Shown: one piece after another, positions 10,301 to 17,799 of the stretch | Numbering within the stretch: the stretch's first letter is position 1 | Layout of the letters: the number at the start of each line of letters is the position of its first letter | NCBI RefSeq assembly: GCF_900128475.1 | Contig: NZ_LT635838.1 | Coordinates: 746,536-810,535, forward strand | Length of the DNA stretch: 64,000 nucleotides | Direction: 5' to 3' | Origin: Mediterranea massiliensis | GTDB lineage: Bacteria; Bacteroidota; Bacteroidia; Bacteroidales; Bacteroidaceae | Notes under the pieces: model-generated | Seen by the model: only the letters and a program-made list of their open reading frames with translations | Database searches by the model: none | Told to the model about the DNA's origin: nothing | Position numbers and translations under genes: made by a program

Positions 10301-10988
10301 CGAAGCGGGTACGCACCATCTGGGCACGGCCGTCCTTCTCTATCTCGGTCATTTCCTTGAGTGATATGTTGAATTCATCCACGCCTTTTTTGGCACTGAA
10401 CAGGTTTTTCGTCCAATCCCAGATTTCATCACCGTACATTACCAGCAGCATGATGCCGGTGGTCATGGCCGTCTGCCAGGAAAAGAGCGAGGACAGGACC
10501 TGTTTCCATACCGGTGTGCCTTTCTTGCCTGACTTCTGCAGCTCATCATATTCCTTACGGGCACGGGCCAGTTCGTCCGTAAAAATCGGCAGGTTGTTGG
10601 ATATGGCCAGAAAGAACATCTGCGGTCCCATGGCCAAAGAAGGCATTTCACGTGCCATCTGCTGGATGCTGTTGTGAAGCCCGTTGAACTGGCGCTGTGC
10701 ATTGGGCATGTCTGCAGGGGTGACCTGCACGGATTCCGATTCCTCCTGCAGCAGTTTCAGTTTGCCACGCAATTCCTCAAGCTGCTTCTCCAGTGCATGG
10801 ATCTGCGCGATATTGGCACTCTGGTCCAGATTGGGGGCAGCCGTCTCCCCGGCAAGGCGCAGCCTTTCCAGTTCAGCCTCCAGCAGTCTGACGGTATTAC
10901 GCAGTTCCAGCGCCTCACGCTCGGCCTTGTTCATGCCGGGCGTGAGTTTGTCCTTCATCAAAAATTCAACTTCTACAGGTTTGCTCAT
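7341..10988 (-). CDS. Tail tape measure protein, 1215 aa
   Basis: The longest structural gene of the tail operon apart from the tip, directly after the tail chaperone pair. The N-terminal ~130 residues form a coiled coil. Hydrophobic segments lie at about residues 171-186 ('TTGIMLLVMYGDEIW') and 789-836 ('IGQIISAILSILDLLKDGIG'). Long Ala/Glu/Lys/Gln-rich helices fill residues 380-720. These features, length and place are those of tape measure proteins, which set tail length and help DNA entry through the inner membrane. Its start overlaps the end of the frameshifted chaperone frame by 4 bp. Confidence 0.9.
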   Translation of the reverse strand: MSKPVEVEFLMKDKLTPGMNKAEREALELRNTVRLLEAELERLRLAGETAAPNLDQSANIAQIHALEKQLEELRGKLKLLQEESESVQVTPADMPNAQRQFNGLHNSIQQMAREMPSLAMGPQMFFLAISNNLPIFTDELARARKEYDELQKSGKKGTPVWKQVLSSLFSWQTAMTTGIMLLVMYGDEIWDWTKNLFSAKKGVDEFNISLKEMTEIEKDGRAQMVRTRFELKSVIDEIKNFTGSKEQEKAKVEELNRKYGESFGYYKTLSEWYDTLIQKSEDYVQVLLHQANVQNLVKKAAEADEEVNKIKAQKPEEAESAMGFFGKWGQYIMQSSMAESGQFYDAQAAIKKHDQEAYDILLKNAENKRDGYLKKAEEEVKKAAEAAKKGNIGGHTDPEQSGKNPEAEAKQRLATERRLAQDLAALQAENRKEEIDRMQAGTEKKLAQIEYDYNARKEEINRQEADWKRENKEAGLSTGDNGLTREQQDELEKARASNTASRKKAEADVYREEAEAMRDYLKEYGTFQQQKLAIAEEYAEKIRKAQSQGERLTLEKQRDAAVHKVDMEALTQKIDWGAAFGDLTGLLADQMKNLLGELKQYVKTDEFKKTGAADQQVVYDAIERIQSMLPGGNGTLDFARLQTQMHALGDAVTRVQNAELQQEAAFARLKAAQTDYNKALESGNQAEIERTKIALQTAQSSSASADEEYLNATSEMKVLAGEVKSASRDTVDGLNMVSNGLHGFASGTLQGSFEGIQNMLTGLSKLNIGGKVGDAISQMSETLSSAGVIGQIISAILSILDLLKDGIGPIISSLIDTIFNAITGILDNILSGDLFKQIGGSLVKGIGGLLNTVSFGGFNKLFGIDGNAREVQAAIDRLTDRNEKLQTSIEDLTDTIKASKGTKSVEAYRDAYKYQKETNANYLQIAQEQARYSKSHHSWNYYWGGFSQAQIDKLSGQIGRRWDGNLWSLSPEEMKALRSNVDMWTQIQNTGKGGYGGRLTEKLDDYIDQAGKLEELTDQLYEGLTGISFDGMYSSFIDNLMNMKYGAKDAAEDISEYFMKAMLSNKIGELYSEKLKGWWEKFGKAMEDNELTEAERNALMEEYMQYMDEALALRDNLAAATGYDKTEAGGTSQSAKAGGYTAMTYDQGTKLEGMFTGGLQHWSSMDDRLESVVEKMDTAEGHLARIAENTGVSAGHLGEIKDEIKKMIRDGLKVK

Positions 10989-11238
10989 TCCAGTTTGCTT
11001 TGAAAAAATCCTACTATATCGTTCGCTTCATCCTCGGCGCTGTGTTCCGGTCCGGGAGCACCGTTTCCGCCGCCTTGCTTTTTCCGCACATACCGCGGTG
11101 CGTCGTTCAGCATCATGATCAGCGTCTGGTAATTCACACCGTCCAGAATGTAGTCCACACTCCAGCCCGTTGCACTCGCTATCTGCCACACGAAGCCGAA
11201 AGGGCTATGGGAACCCTCATACCGGGTTCTTAACTCCC
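10985..11238 (-). CDS. T-type extension of tail assembly chaperone, made by -1 frameshift
   Basis: This frame is open from far upstream but only its last ~84 codons look protein-like ('SPFGFVWQIASATGWSVDYIL', 'YQTLIMMLNDAPRYV'). It has no plausible start of its own and is in the -1 frame of the chaperone gene that stops at 11230. Just before that stop the codons AAG GGG AGT TAA give a run of four G (11236-11239) on which a ribosome can slip back by one. This is the lambda G / G-T arrangement, where the fusion recruits the tape measure. The stop overlaps the tape-measure start by 4 bp. The exact slip site is inferred. Confidence 0.7.
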
Positions 11239-11718
11239 CTTCCTTGCCTGGCTCAGTCTCGGAGTCATCGGGTTCGCCCGCGCTGTCGAGCTGATAATAC
11301 GCATAAAATCCTTCGTGCCCATCAGACGCTCGAATGTCCGGAACATAGCCTTCAGATAGCGCCACTCCACAAAGTTCCGCAGCACCCATGCCGTCACCCC
11401 GATACCCACGTGCCGCGACACGTAGCCCCGGCATACCGTATAGGCCAGCAGACGGCTCACGGCCTTGCCATGCTCCGCCACAAAGGCCAGTTCCTCGGCC
11501 TTGTCCTTCGGTTGCCAGTCGGGTTTGATACCCATCTTCAGATATTCCCTGGCCAACAATATCTGACCCCGCAGTCTCGGACGCTTCATCGTCACACGTA
11601 CCTCCACCGGGCGTTTCAGCCACGGAAACTTCCACCTTTTAAGAGGAACGGACACGCCACTGTCAAGCAGCGCGTCCGCACACTCCATCTCTATCAGTTG
11701 TTCCAGCCGGTCAGCCAT
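11230..11718 (-). CDS. Tail assembly chaperone (G-like), 162 aa
   Basis: Starts MADRLEQLIEMECADALLDS 3 bp after the tail tube gene. It is mostly helical, basic in the middle ('RWKFPWLKRPVEVRVTMKRP'), and lies directly between tail tube and tape measure, the place of gpG-type chaperones. It ends with a short in-frame stop after a G-run, with a second frame continuing to the tape-measure start, so a G/G-T pair is expected. The role, keeping the tape measure soluble during tail assembly, is by analogy. Confidence 0.7.
   Translation of the reverse strand: MADRLEQLIEMECADALLDSGVSVPLKRWKFPWLKRPVEVRVTMKRPRLRGQILLAREYLKMGIKPDWQPKDKAEELAFVAEHGKAVSRLLAYTVCRGYVSRHVGIGVTAWVLRNFVEWRYLKAMFRTFERLMGTKDFMRIISSTARANPMTPRLSQARKGS
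11236..11241 (-). other. Candidate -1 ribosomal slip site
   Basis: On the minus strand the zero-frame codons are AAG GGG AGT TAA. Slipping one base back on the GGGG run gives GAA GGG GAG TTA, which continues into the T-type frame. The run sits two codons before the zero-frame stop, as in other tail-chaperone frameshift sites, though it is not the lambda heptamer. Confidence 0.5.
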
Positions 11719-11721
11719 ACG

Positions 11722-12297
11722 TTAGCCCTCCTCGCTTTGGAGCGATGCTGCAGCCGCGGCTTCCGCCGGCGGCAGCTTGTACTGCCCCCACTCGTCCGGT
11801 ATTGCTTCCGTATCGAACACGCCGTAAGGCTGCGAACCGTCCTCCGGCATCGCCACTTCGAGCGTAACCTCTATCTTGGAGGTTTCTGTAAGGGTCAGCT
11901 TGCCTGCAGGATTGGAAAGCAGCGTGGCGTTGGGAATCAGTACGCTCTGTCCGGACACGAGGGAGAGTTCCCATGGTCCCTGCATGACAAGCACCTCCGA
12001 CGGGGCTGTCCAGCCGATCGGAGTTTTCTTTTCCGAATCTTCTTTCTTATAATGCAGGCTGCCGCCAAGCAGTTTGTGCAGGTTCGAATAGTTCATCTGG
12101 ATAACGTTAAATGTCGGGGCGATGCCGCCGTTACTCTGTGGGATGACCAGCACCGGGGCACCCTGCACCTGTTCGGCCTCGATCTTCGCGGCCTCGGGTT
12201 TCTTGCCGCCCAGGTCAAACGAGTTCTTTTCAATATACCCGATTGTGAAATCCTTATACTTTACGGCTCCTATGCCGTACATAAAATTCTTGTTCAT
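11722..12297 (-). CDS. Major tail tube-like protein, 191 aa
   Basis: The start chosen is ATG 12297 (MNKNFMYGIGAVKYKDFTIG), overlapping the end of the preceding lipoprotein gene by 4 bp; the frame is open further upstream. The sequence is beta-rich ('YIEKNSFDLGGKKPEAAKIEA', 'LSLVSGQSVLIPNATLLSN') with conserved-looking tube strands and a low-complexity Ala-rich C-terminus. It precedes the chaperone pair and the tape measure, the expected place of the tail tube gene. Family identity rests on gene order and fold-like pattern. Confidence 0.65.
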   Translation of the reverse strand: MNKNFMYGIGAVKYKDFTIGYIEKNSFDLGGKKPEAAKIEAEQVQGAPVLVIPQSNGGIAPTFNVIQMNYSNLHKLLGGSLHYKKEDSEKKTPIGWTAPSEVLVMQGPWELSLVSGQSVLIPNATLLSNPAGKLTLTETSKIEVTLEVAMPEDGSQPYGVFDTEAIPDEWGQYKLPPAEAAAAASLQSEEG

Positions 12298-12860
12298 CTT
12301 TTTTTCAGTTTCATTGTTAATAACATACCGACAAGCAAGCCGGCAACCATTCCCCAAGTAAACACCCGCACCGGGTTCGGAGGACGTTTTTCCTCCGTTT
12401 GAACGTCATTTAAAATTTCGTTCTTGGTCTCGCTACGGATGCGCGCCAGCTCTTCTTCATACCATAGCACCAGCTGCTGCAGACTGTCACACGAGGCTTC
12501 GGCCACGATGTTCCCGCTGTCATCGCTGCCTACGGTCAGATTCGCCTGTCCACTCTTCCCGCGATACACCGCCCCTTCAGGAAGTTTACGGAGGCTGTCC
12601 GCCGGTATAGTCAGCTTCACCGAACTCGCCGGTACCCCCGCCATCACCAGTCCCGCCCGTCGACTTCCGCTCGCGCTGTCGGCGCTTGCCGTTTCCGTCC
12701 GGACTTCCCGGTTCATGCTCTTTCGGTGACTCGCGCAACCTGTCAAGCACAGGGCAATCGTCACGATGAGGACAGTTCCCGGCTGTATCAATAGCTTTTC
12801 TAAGACGGGCCATCTCACGTGTATTGCGGGCCAGTTCTTTCTTTGTTTCACAAAATTCAT
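12294..12860 (-). CDS. Lipoprotein with C-terminal membrane segment, o-spanin-like
   Basis: 188 aa. A hydrophobic segment followed by the lipobox 'LCLTGC' (cysteine near residue 42) predicts a lipoprotein; the start at 12860 gives an unusually long N-region. A second hydrophobic segment, 'GMVAGLLVGMLLTM', sits at the extreme C-terminus before Lys-rich residues. About 275 bp of its 5' part overlap the preceding gene in another frame. The place, between the endolysin-type amidase and the tail genes, and the nested arrangement recall Rz/Rz1 spanin pairs. The C-terminal membrane segment is not typical of o-spanins, so the lysis role is tentative. Confidence 0.55.
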   Translation of the reverse strand: MNFVKQRKNWPAIHVRWPVLEKLLIQPGTVLIVTIALCLTGCASHRKSMNREVRTETASADSASGSRRAGLVMAGVPASSVKLTIPADSLRKLPEGAVYRGKSGQANLTVGSDDSGNIVAEASCDSLQQLVLWYEEELARIRSETKNEILNDVQTEEKRPPNPVRVFTWGMVAGLLVGMLLTMKLKKR

Positions 12861-13062
12861 CTTTCAGAGGTTTTACAATATTCTCCATCAAAATGCGGGT
12901 GGCATGTTCGGCGTTATCTATGCGCATAGCCTCTGCACCGGCCTCGGCCTTCATCGCTTCCGCTTTCGCTTTTCTCACAGTAGCCCGCAAGGAGCCAATG
13001 GTCGCCACCGTACCAACCAGGCCGCCGCCAAGGATAATGTTCATAAATTCGCTCAAGTCCAT
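12586..13062 (-). CDS. Membrane-anchored coiled-coil protein, i-spanin or holin-like
   Basis: 158 aa, starting MDLSEFMNIILGGGLVGTVA. One N-terminal membrane segment (about residues 7-25) is followed by an Ala/Lys/Glu-rich coiled coil (30-95), a Cys-His cluster (CPHRDDCPV) and a Gly-rich disordered tail. The tail region coincides with the out-of-frame start of the next gene, suggesting that the disordered tail is a by-product of the overlap. It lies 15 bp after the amidase. A role in lysis is inferred from topology and neighbours. Confidence 0.55.
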   Translation of the reverse strand: MDLSEFMNIILGGGLVGTVATIGSLRATVRKAKAEAMKAEAGAEAMRIDNAEHATRILMENIVKPLKDEFCETKKELARNTREMARLRKAIDTAGNCPHRDDCPVLDRLRESPKEHEPGSPDGNGKRRQRERKSTGGTGDGGGTGEFGEADYTGGQPP

Positions 13063-13076
13063 ACCACCCGGTTTTA

Positions 13077-13541
13077 TTATTGATTAATACCTATTTCTTT
13101 CAACCATTCCTGCACATCGAAACTCGGACAGGCTTTCGCTGCCAGTTCGTTGTGTCCTACAATGCGTACATCAGGAAATTTCCGGTGAAAATCCTTCACA
13201 TACTTCTCCAGTGCCTTTTTCTGACAGCCGGTGCGGGTGTCTTTCGGGGTCTTACCGTCTTTTTCCACGCCTCCGGCATACACGATGTGACGGCTCACAC
13301 TGTTATATCCCTTGGCTCCGTTGGTCACTTCCCAAGGGTCCACCTGTGCATCCTCATTGTTTTCTACCAGACGTTCCACGCCTCCGTTCAGGTGGAACAG
13401 GTCGGTATAGCCAACCTGCTTCCATCCTCTTCCTCCCTGGGCAACCGGAGATGTATGCCATTTGCGGATGTCCGCAGATGAAACCTCACGTCCCTCCGGA
13501 GTTGCCGTACAGTGTATTACCAGATATTTCAACTTTGCCAT
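13077..13541 (-). CDS. N-acetylmuramoyl-L-alanine amidase (phage endolysin)
   Basis: 154 aa, from MAKLKYLVIHCTATP; two further in-frame ATGs lie up to 13550. The 'LVIHCTAT' strand with the zinc-binding His, a central 'SRHIVYAGG', and the C-terminal 'HNELAAKACPSFDV' (His and Cys zinc ligands) are the Amidase_2 pattern. It would cut the bond between muramic acid and the stem peptide at lysis. There is no signal peptide, so export would need a holin. It stands between the capsid gene and the spanin-like pair. Confidence 0.9.
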   Translation of the reverse strand: MAKLKYLVIHCTATPEGREVSSADIRKWHTSPVAQGGRGWKQVGYTDLFHLNGGVERLVENNEDAQVDPWEVTNGAKGYNSVSRHIVYAGGVEKDGKTPKDTRTGCQKKALEKYVKDFHRKFPDVRIVGHNELAAKACPSFDVQEWLKEIGINQ

Positions 13542-13546
13542 AATCA

Positions 13547-14611
13547 TCATGCTTGATAGCCGCTCATCATTACCACTCCGGCATCCTCTTTCTTGGGCAT
13601 GCAGATGAAGTAATGGCGGAAGTTAATCAGGTTACGCTGGTTCAACGGGTCGTTCTTTGACTCGGAATAATACATCTTGGTAGAGCCTGTTGCCTTGAAA
13701 ACCCGCTGTTTGTAGAAGGCAAACGAACACGGGAATTCACCGGCTTCTGCCGTTGCACCCAATGCCTTTTTCACTCCGGCTGTAGTATAAAGCGGATTGT
13801 TGCCGTACTCATAGATTTCAAAGCCGTACAGGTTGCCTACCTTGCCGCTGTTGCGGTCAATGTTGTACTGCTCGCGGAATGCCTGGCTGGTCAGCAGCAG
13901 GTCATTCACATGGTCGGGGCAAAGCACCAGTCTGCGGCCGTCTGACGGCACGCGCAGGTTGTCAAGGGCACGCTTCATTTCCACAAGGTCATTCACGGTA
14001 AGGCGCAGACGGTTTGTGGCCGGATCTTTCTCGCCGGTAGTCTTAAGCACCGGGGTCGTTGCCGTATTCTTGTTCGCGCAAAGGGCATGGGCCGCCTTGG
14101 TGAACTTCGCATCATTGATACTGTTGGCATGACCTTCCTTTACACGGGCGGTCTTGTCATAGCTGATGGCATAAAGTTCGTCATCCGTAATCGGCGTGGC
14201 CTTGGTCTGGAATTTGTCAAGCTTGATGGCGATGTCCTTGTCTTCCAAAGCCTGTACGTCAATCGGGTAGGTCTTGTTGTTAATCAAGACGTCCGGATCC
14301 ACCCCTACCTCTACCAGATGAATCACATCGTTGTTCACGATACTGCTTTGGTCGGGAATTCCTGACAGCCACGTGCCTTCCAGCCCGGCACGGAGTACCT
14401 TGACAAGCTCGCCCGTCCAGATTTCCGTATAAACCCCTTCACGGAGTATTGAAGCGCTCTGCGGAGCCATGCCCATGAAGGCTGCCACCGCATTCATTCC
14501 CACAGCTCCGGCTGCAGGAGAGAATCCCAGCACGGAAGCACACACGGCACCTGTCAGCGTATTGAACAGGAGTGCCGTCAAAAGCATTACAATTTTTCCC
14601 ATTGTCTTCAT
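13547..14611 (-). CDS. Major capsid protein
   Basis: 354 aa from ATG 14611; an upstream in-frame TTG at 14626 overlaps the stop of the protease gene. The body looks like a phage coat protein: 'ILREGVYTEIWTGELVKVLRAG', 'SYDKTARVKEGHANSINDAKF', 'RRLVLCPDHVNDLLLTSQAF' and the C-terminal 'NFRHYFICMPKKEDAGVVMM'. Position after the protease/scaffold gene fits. Oddly, the first ~50 residues are hydrophobic and look like a signal peptide (MKTMGKIVMLLTALLFNTLT), which may be a scaffolding-type delta segment removed by the protease. Confidence 0.8.
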   Translation of the reverse strand: MKTMGKIVMLLTALLFNTLTGAVCASVLGFSPAAGAVGMNAVAAFMGMAPQSASILREGVYTEIWTGELVKVLRAGLEGTWLSGIPDQSSIVNNDVIHLVEVGVDPDVLINNKTYPIDVQALEDKDIAIKLDKFQTKATPITDDELYAISYDKTARVKEGHANSINDAKFTKAAHALCANKNTATTPVLKTTGEKDPATNRLRLTVNDLVEMKRALDNLRVPSDGRRLVLCPDHVNDLLLTSQAFREQYNIDRNSGKVGNLYGFEIYEYGNNPLYTTAGVKKALGATAEAGEFPCSFAFYKQRVFKATGSTKMYYSESKNDPLNQRNLINFRHYFICMPKKEDAGVVMMSGYQA

Positions 14612-14622
14612 TTTAAAGGTTT

Positions 14623-15558
14623 TCAAATTTCACAGGTCATTCCATATTCGGCCTTGTACAGACGCTTGTACTCCTCCGGGTTCTGCTCACGCATTTCAAG
14701 CAGTGCGTCACTCGGGACATCGCTCAGCTTGGCATAGGTGGACGGCTGTGCCTGCTGCTTGCCACCCTGGTAACTCAGCACGGTGGAGATCTTCACCTGG
14801 GGTTGCATGGCATCAAGCACATTCTTCAGCTCGTCGGATCCAACCTTCTTGCCCAGTTCGATAAACTGTGCCTTCTTGTCTTCCCCCAGTCGTTTCTCCG
14901 CTACGGCCTTTTCCACAAGACCGGTAATGCGGGCCAGGGTCAGCTTCCCGTTTTCATCTTTCAGAGAGTCATTCTCAGCCTTGGCCGCTTTCAGGTCATT
15001 CAATGCCCGGGTTACATCAGCCTCCGTCGCCGTTTCCGGCAGCCCCAATTGAAGGGCCAAAAGTTTCAGTTCCATTTCTTCTTCTGTTTTTTGATTATTG
15101 ATTGATGGCAAGGGACATTCCCCGTCCCTTCCCAAAGTGATTTGTTTACCGTCTTTCATCAATATGATGGCATCATCGTTAGAACCAACGTCCACCAGAG
15201 AGACCTCGTACAGTTTACTCTTGGTCACGGTCGGACAAGTCTGTCCCGGCAGTAGATGTTCGGGCTGTTCGCTCAGTTCCAGGATATCTATGCCGGCACT
15301 TACCATTCTCAGGCTGCCGAACTCAAATTGTTTCTTACACCTCTTACTGAGGTCGGTCGCCTCGTCAAACACGGGTTCACCGGTCACCTCGCCGTCTTCC
15401 ACCCGGATATCCTTCACATAACCGATCACGCTACCGCGCTGGTGCATGTACAGCAGTACCGGATTCCGACAGTACTGCTCCACACTCATGCCCGATGTCA
15501 GCACGCGGCTTCCGTAACTGTTCAGGCTGTCATTTGAAATTCTTACACGTTTACTCAT
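14623..15558 (-). CDS. Prohead protease fused to scaffold-like domain
   Basis: 311 aa from ATG 15558 (MSKRVRISNDSLNSYG); the frame is open upstream but that stretch overlaps the promoter region. The N-terminal ~150 residues match the HK97-type prohead protease pattern: 'YVKDIRVEDGEVTGEPVFDE', 'FEFGSLRMVSAGIDILELS', 'SKLYEVSLVDVGSNDDAI'. Residues ~165-300 are a long helical, Lys/Glu/Ala-rich coiled coil like a scaffold. This is the Mu gpI/Z arrangement, where the protease shapes and then clears the scaffold. First gene of the leftward late operon. Confidence 0.8.
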   Translation of the reverse strand: MSKRVRISNDSLNSYGSRVLTSGMSVEQYCRNPVLLYMHQRGSVIGYVKDIRVEDGEVTGEPVFDEATDLSKRCKKQFEFGSLRMVSAGIDILELSEQPEHLLPGQTCPTVTKSKLYEVSLVDVGSNDDAIILMKDGKQITLGRDGECPLPSINNQKTEEEMELKLLALQLGLPETATEADVTRALNDLKAAKAENDSLKDENGKLTLARITGLVEKAVAEKRLGEDKKAQFIELGKKVGSDELKNVLDAMQPQVKISTVLSYQGGKQQAQPSTYAKLSDVPSDALLEMREQNPEEYKRLYKAEYGMTCEI

Positions 15559-15591
15559 TTTTCCATGCCACGCCTTTGTGCGTTGGCTTTG

Positions 15592-15701
15592 CAATATTAC
15601 GGAGCACTCGCAGGGCCGCCAAAAATGTGTGCAACGGTTGCACACTTCTATGAAACCGTTACACATTATTTTGGCGGCAAACCGATAAGCGGACAACTTT
15701 G
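15592..15701. promoter_or_regulatory. Symmetric divergent late promoter pair with inverted repeat
   Basis: An inverted repeat of ~25-bp arms spans 15615-15678 (GCCGCCAAAA... facing ...TTTTGGCGGC). Its left half holds a perfect palindrome GTGTGCAAC-G-GTTGCACAC (15627-15645), and a third half-site CCGTTACACA follows at 15656-15664. The outer arms carry a -33 box each way: TTTG at 15670-15673 with CAACTTTG at 15694-15701 (20-bp gap) for the terminase operon, and on the minus strand TTTG at 15623-15620 with TAATATTG at 15599-15592 (20-bp gap) for the protease/capsid operon. A dimeric late regulator probably binds between them. Confidence 0.65.
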
Positions 15702-15766
15702 CGAACAAATCGGGCAGGTGTACAGTCATTCCAATACCTGCCGTTCAAACCTATATTCTTTATAAT

Positions 15767-16231
15767 ATGACAAAGGCAGAAATCGAAAAGAAGAAATCGC
15801 TCGCACGCTCACTATTCCTCTCCGGAATGGAGCAAACGGAAATAGCGGAAAAGGTGGACGTGTCTCGTGTCACCATATCCAAATGGTGTACCTCCGAAGG
15901 GTGGAAAGAAGCAAGGGCGGCAAAGAACGTCACCCGGCCGGAACTGGTGAACAAGCTTCTGCTCACCATCGACACGCTTATCACACAAGTGAACTCGTCG
16001 GATGACCCCACATTGATAGCCGGGCTGGGCGACAAGCTGGCAAAACTGTCGGCGGTCATCGAGAAGCTCGACAAGAAGGCCAATGTGGTGGATGCCATCG
16101 AAGTGTTCATGGCATTTTCCAAATGGATCGAATACCGCTCGACGATCGACCCGGATGTGACCCCGGAATTGGTAAAGGCCATCAACAAGTACCAGGACCT
16201 GTACATAACCGAACAGATGGGCATAAAATAA
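15767..16231 (+). CDS. Terminase small subunit (DUF1804/Mu gp27-like)
   Basis: 154 aa. A helix-turn-helix lies at the N-terminus ('LSGMEQTEIAEKVDVSRVTI', about residues 18-40) with 'SKWCTSEGW' after it, typical of small terminase subunits. The rest is helical and would oligomerise. It is the first gene of the rightward late operon, 7 bp before the large subunit. It would recognise the ends of the phage DNA for packaging. Confidence 0.8.
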   Translation: MTKAEIEKKKSLARSLFLSGMEQTEIAEKVDVSRVTISKWCTSEGWKEARAAKNVTRPELVNKLLLTIDTLITQVNSSDDPTLIAGLGDKLAKLSAVIEKLDKKANVVDAIEVFMAFSKWIEYRSTIDPDVTPELVKAINKYQDLYITEQMGIK

Positions 16232-16238
16232 CAAGGGC

Positions 16239-17798
16239 ATGGCAACAGCAGCGGAAAAGAAACAGGCATACGAACAGTGGAAAGAACACTGCAAAAGGGT
16301 ACAGTCCATTACGGATACGGCGCTGCTCGCAGGCGAGACACCGGCACAAAGGGACAGGCGCATTCTGCGGCTGCAGGGTAACTATGCCGCATTCTGCGAA
16401 TATTACTTTCCCCACTTCCTCACCTTGCGTGACAAGACTACCGGGGAAGCCATACGCACCATTCACAATGCACCGTTCCACAATGCCGCAGCGGCCAAAG
16501 TAAGGGGTACGCCCAACCTGAAGGCGGTATTCATGTGGCCGCGCGGTCATGCCAAGTCCACTCACATGGACATCTTCGTCCCATTATGGCTCATGTTCCA
16601 ACCAAAGCGGCTCATCAATTTCATGGTGGTGGTCGGCAAAAGCGAAGACTCTGCCACACGTCTGCTGGGCGATATTCAGGCGGAACTGGAACACAACCAG
16701 CGCATCATTGCCGACTTCGGCAAGCAGCAGGGGAATGCCTCCTGGCAGGATGGGGAGTTCAAGGCTGCCAACGGGGTGAAATTCCTGGCTTGCGGACGCG
16801 GACAGTCTCCGCGTGGTCTGCGCGACCGGGAAGCACGCCCGGACTACATCGTCATCGATGACTTGGATGACGACGAACTGTGCCGCAATGAGAAACGGGT
16901 GCATGACATTACAGACTGGGTGAAAGAAGCCCTTTTTGGTGCACTGGATGTGGGCCGGGGACGCTTTATCATGGTCGGGAACCTCATTTCTAAAAACTCG
17001 GTGCTGGCCAATCTCACCAAGACAAAAGGGGTACATGTATCCGTCATCAAGGCAATAGACAAGAACGGAGAACCGGTATGGCGCGAAAAATGGACAAAAG
17101 AGGAGGCGCAGGAATACAGGGATTTCGTAGGCTACCGGGCATGGGAAAAGGAGATGATGCACAACCCCATCGTGGACGGCACTATCTTCCGGGCAGACTG
17201 GATTCGTTACAAGAAACTGCCCAGACTGTCCAAGTATGAAATGCTGGTCTGCTATACCGACCCCTCTTTCAAATCGACCACTTCAAACGACTACAAGGCT
17301 TGCCGCCTTTGGGGCAAGATTGGGAAGGAACTGCACCTTATAGACTGTTACGTCCGGCAGGATACCGTTTCCGGAATGGTACGGTGGCTTTACGACCTCT
17401 ACGAGCGTACACGCGATACGGCAGCCGTCCAGTTCTTTATGGAAGCGAACTTCATGCAGGATGTCATTCTGGATGAGTTTGAGGCAGAAGGAAATCTGCG
17501 TGGATACCAACTGCCCATCATGCCGGACAAACGAAAGAAGCCGGACAAGCTCCAGCGCATCGAAGCGGTGTCACCATTATGGGAACGCGGTTTCGTATTC
17601 TACAATGAGAAGTTGAAAGAATCGCCGGATATGCAGACCGGAATCGAACAGACCTTGGCTCTGGAGCGTGGCAGCCGTATTCACGATGATGCACCGGATG
17701 CCGACGAGGGAGCCATCTGGATGCTGCAGCGCAATTCAAGACAGGAGAGTTTTCAACCGGTGTTCGGCAAAAGGCCGACCGCCAAAAATATATGGTAA
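16239..17798 (+). CDS. Terminase large subunit
   Basis: 519 aa. Walker A-like 'PRGHAKST' near residues 99-106 and Walker B 'YIVIDDLDDDE' near 203-213 form the packaging ATPase. 'LVCYTDPSFKSTTSNDYKAC' near residue 336 begins an RNase H-like nuclease domain with its first acidic residue, and 'DAPDADEGAIWML' near the C-terminus supplies a late acidic cluster. This is the motor that pumps DNA into proheads and cuts it; in Mu-like phages it takes DNA with host flanks. It follows the small subunit by 7 bp. Confidence 0.92.
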   Translation: MATAAEKKQAYEQWKEHCKRVQSITDTALLAGETPAQRDRRILRLQGNYAAFCEYYFPHFLTLRDKTTGEAIRTIHNAPFHNAAAAKVRGTPNLKAVFMWPRGHAKSTHMDIFVPLWLMFQPKRLINFMVVVGKSEDSATRLLGDIQAELEHNQRIIADFGKQQGNASWQDGEFKAANGVKFLACGRGQSPRGLRDREARPDYIVIDDLDDDELCRNEKRVHDITDWVKEALFGALDVGRGRFIMVGNLISKNSVLANLTKTKGVHVSVIKAIDKNGEPVWREKWTKEEAQEYRDFVGYRAWEKEMMHNPIVDGTIFRADWIRYKKLPRLSKYEMLVCYTDPSFKSTTSNDYKACRLWGKIGKELHLIDCYVRQDTVSGMVRWLYDLYERTRDTAAVQFFMEANFMQDVILDEFEAEGNLRGYQLPIMPDKRKKPDKLQRIEAVSPLWERGFVFYNEKLKESPDMQTGIEQTLALERGSRIHDDAPDADEGAIWMLQRNSRQESFQPVFGKRPTAKNIW

Positions 17799-17799
17799 C

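Noticed and set aside
10985..11635. A 216-aa independent gene over the tail chaperone
   Set aside because: The first ~130 residues are low-complexity, Gly-rich out-of-frame translation of the chaperone gene; only the end looks real and fits a -1 frameshift product.
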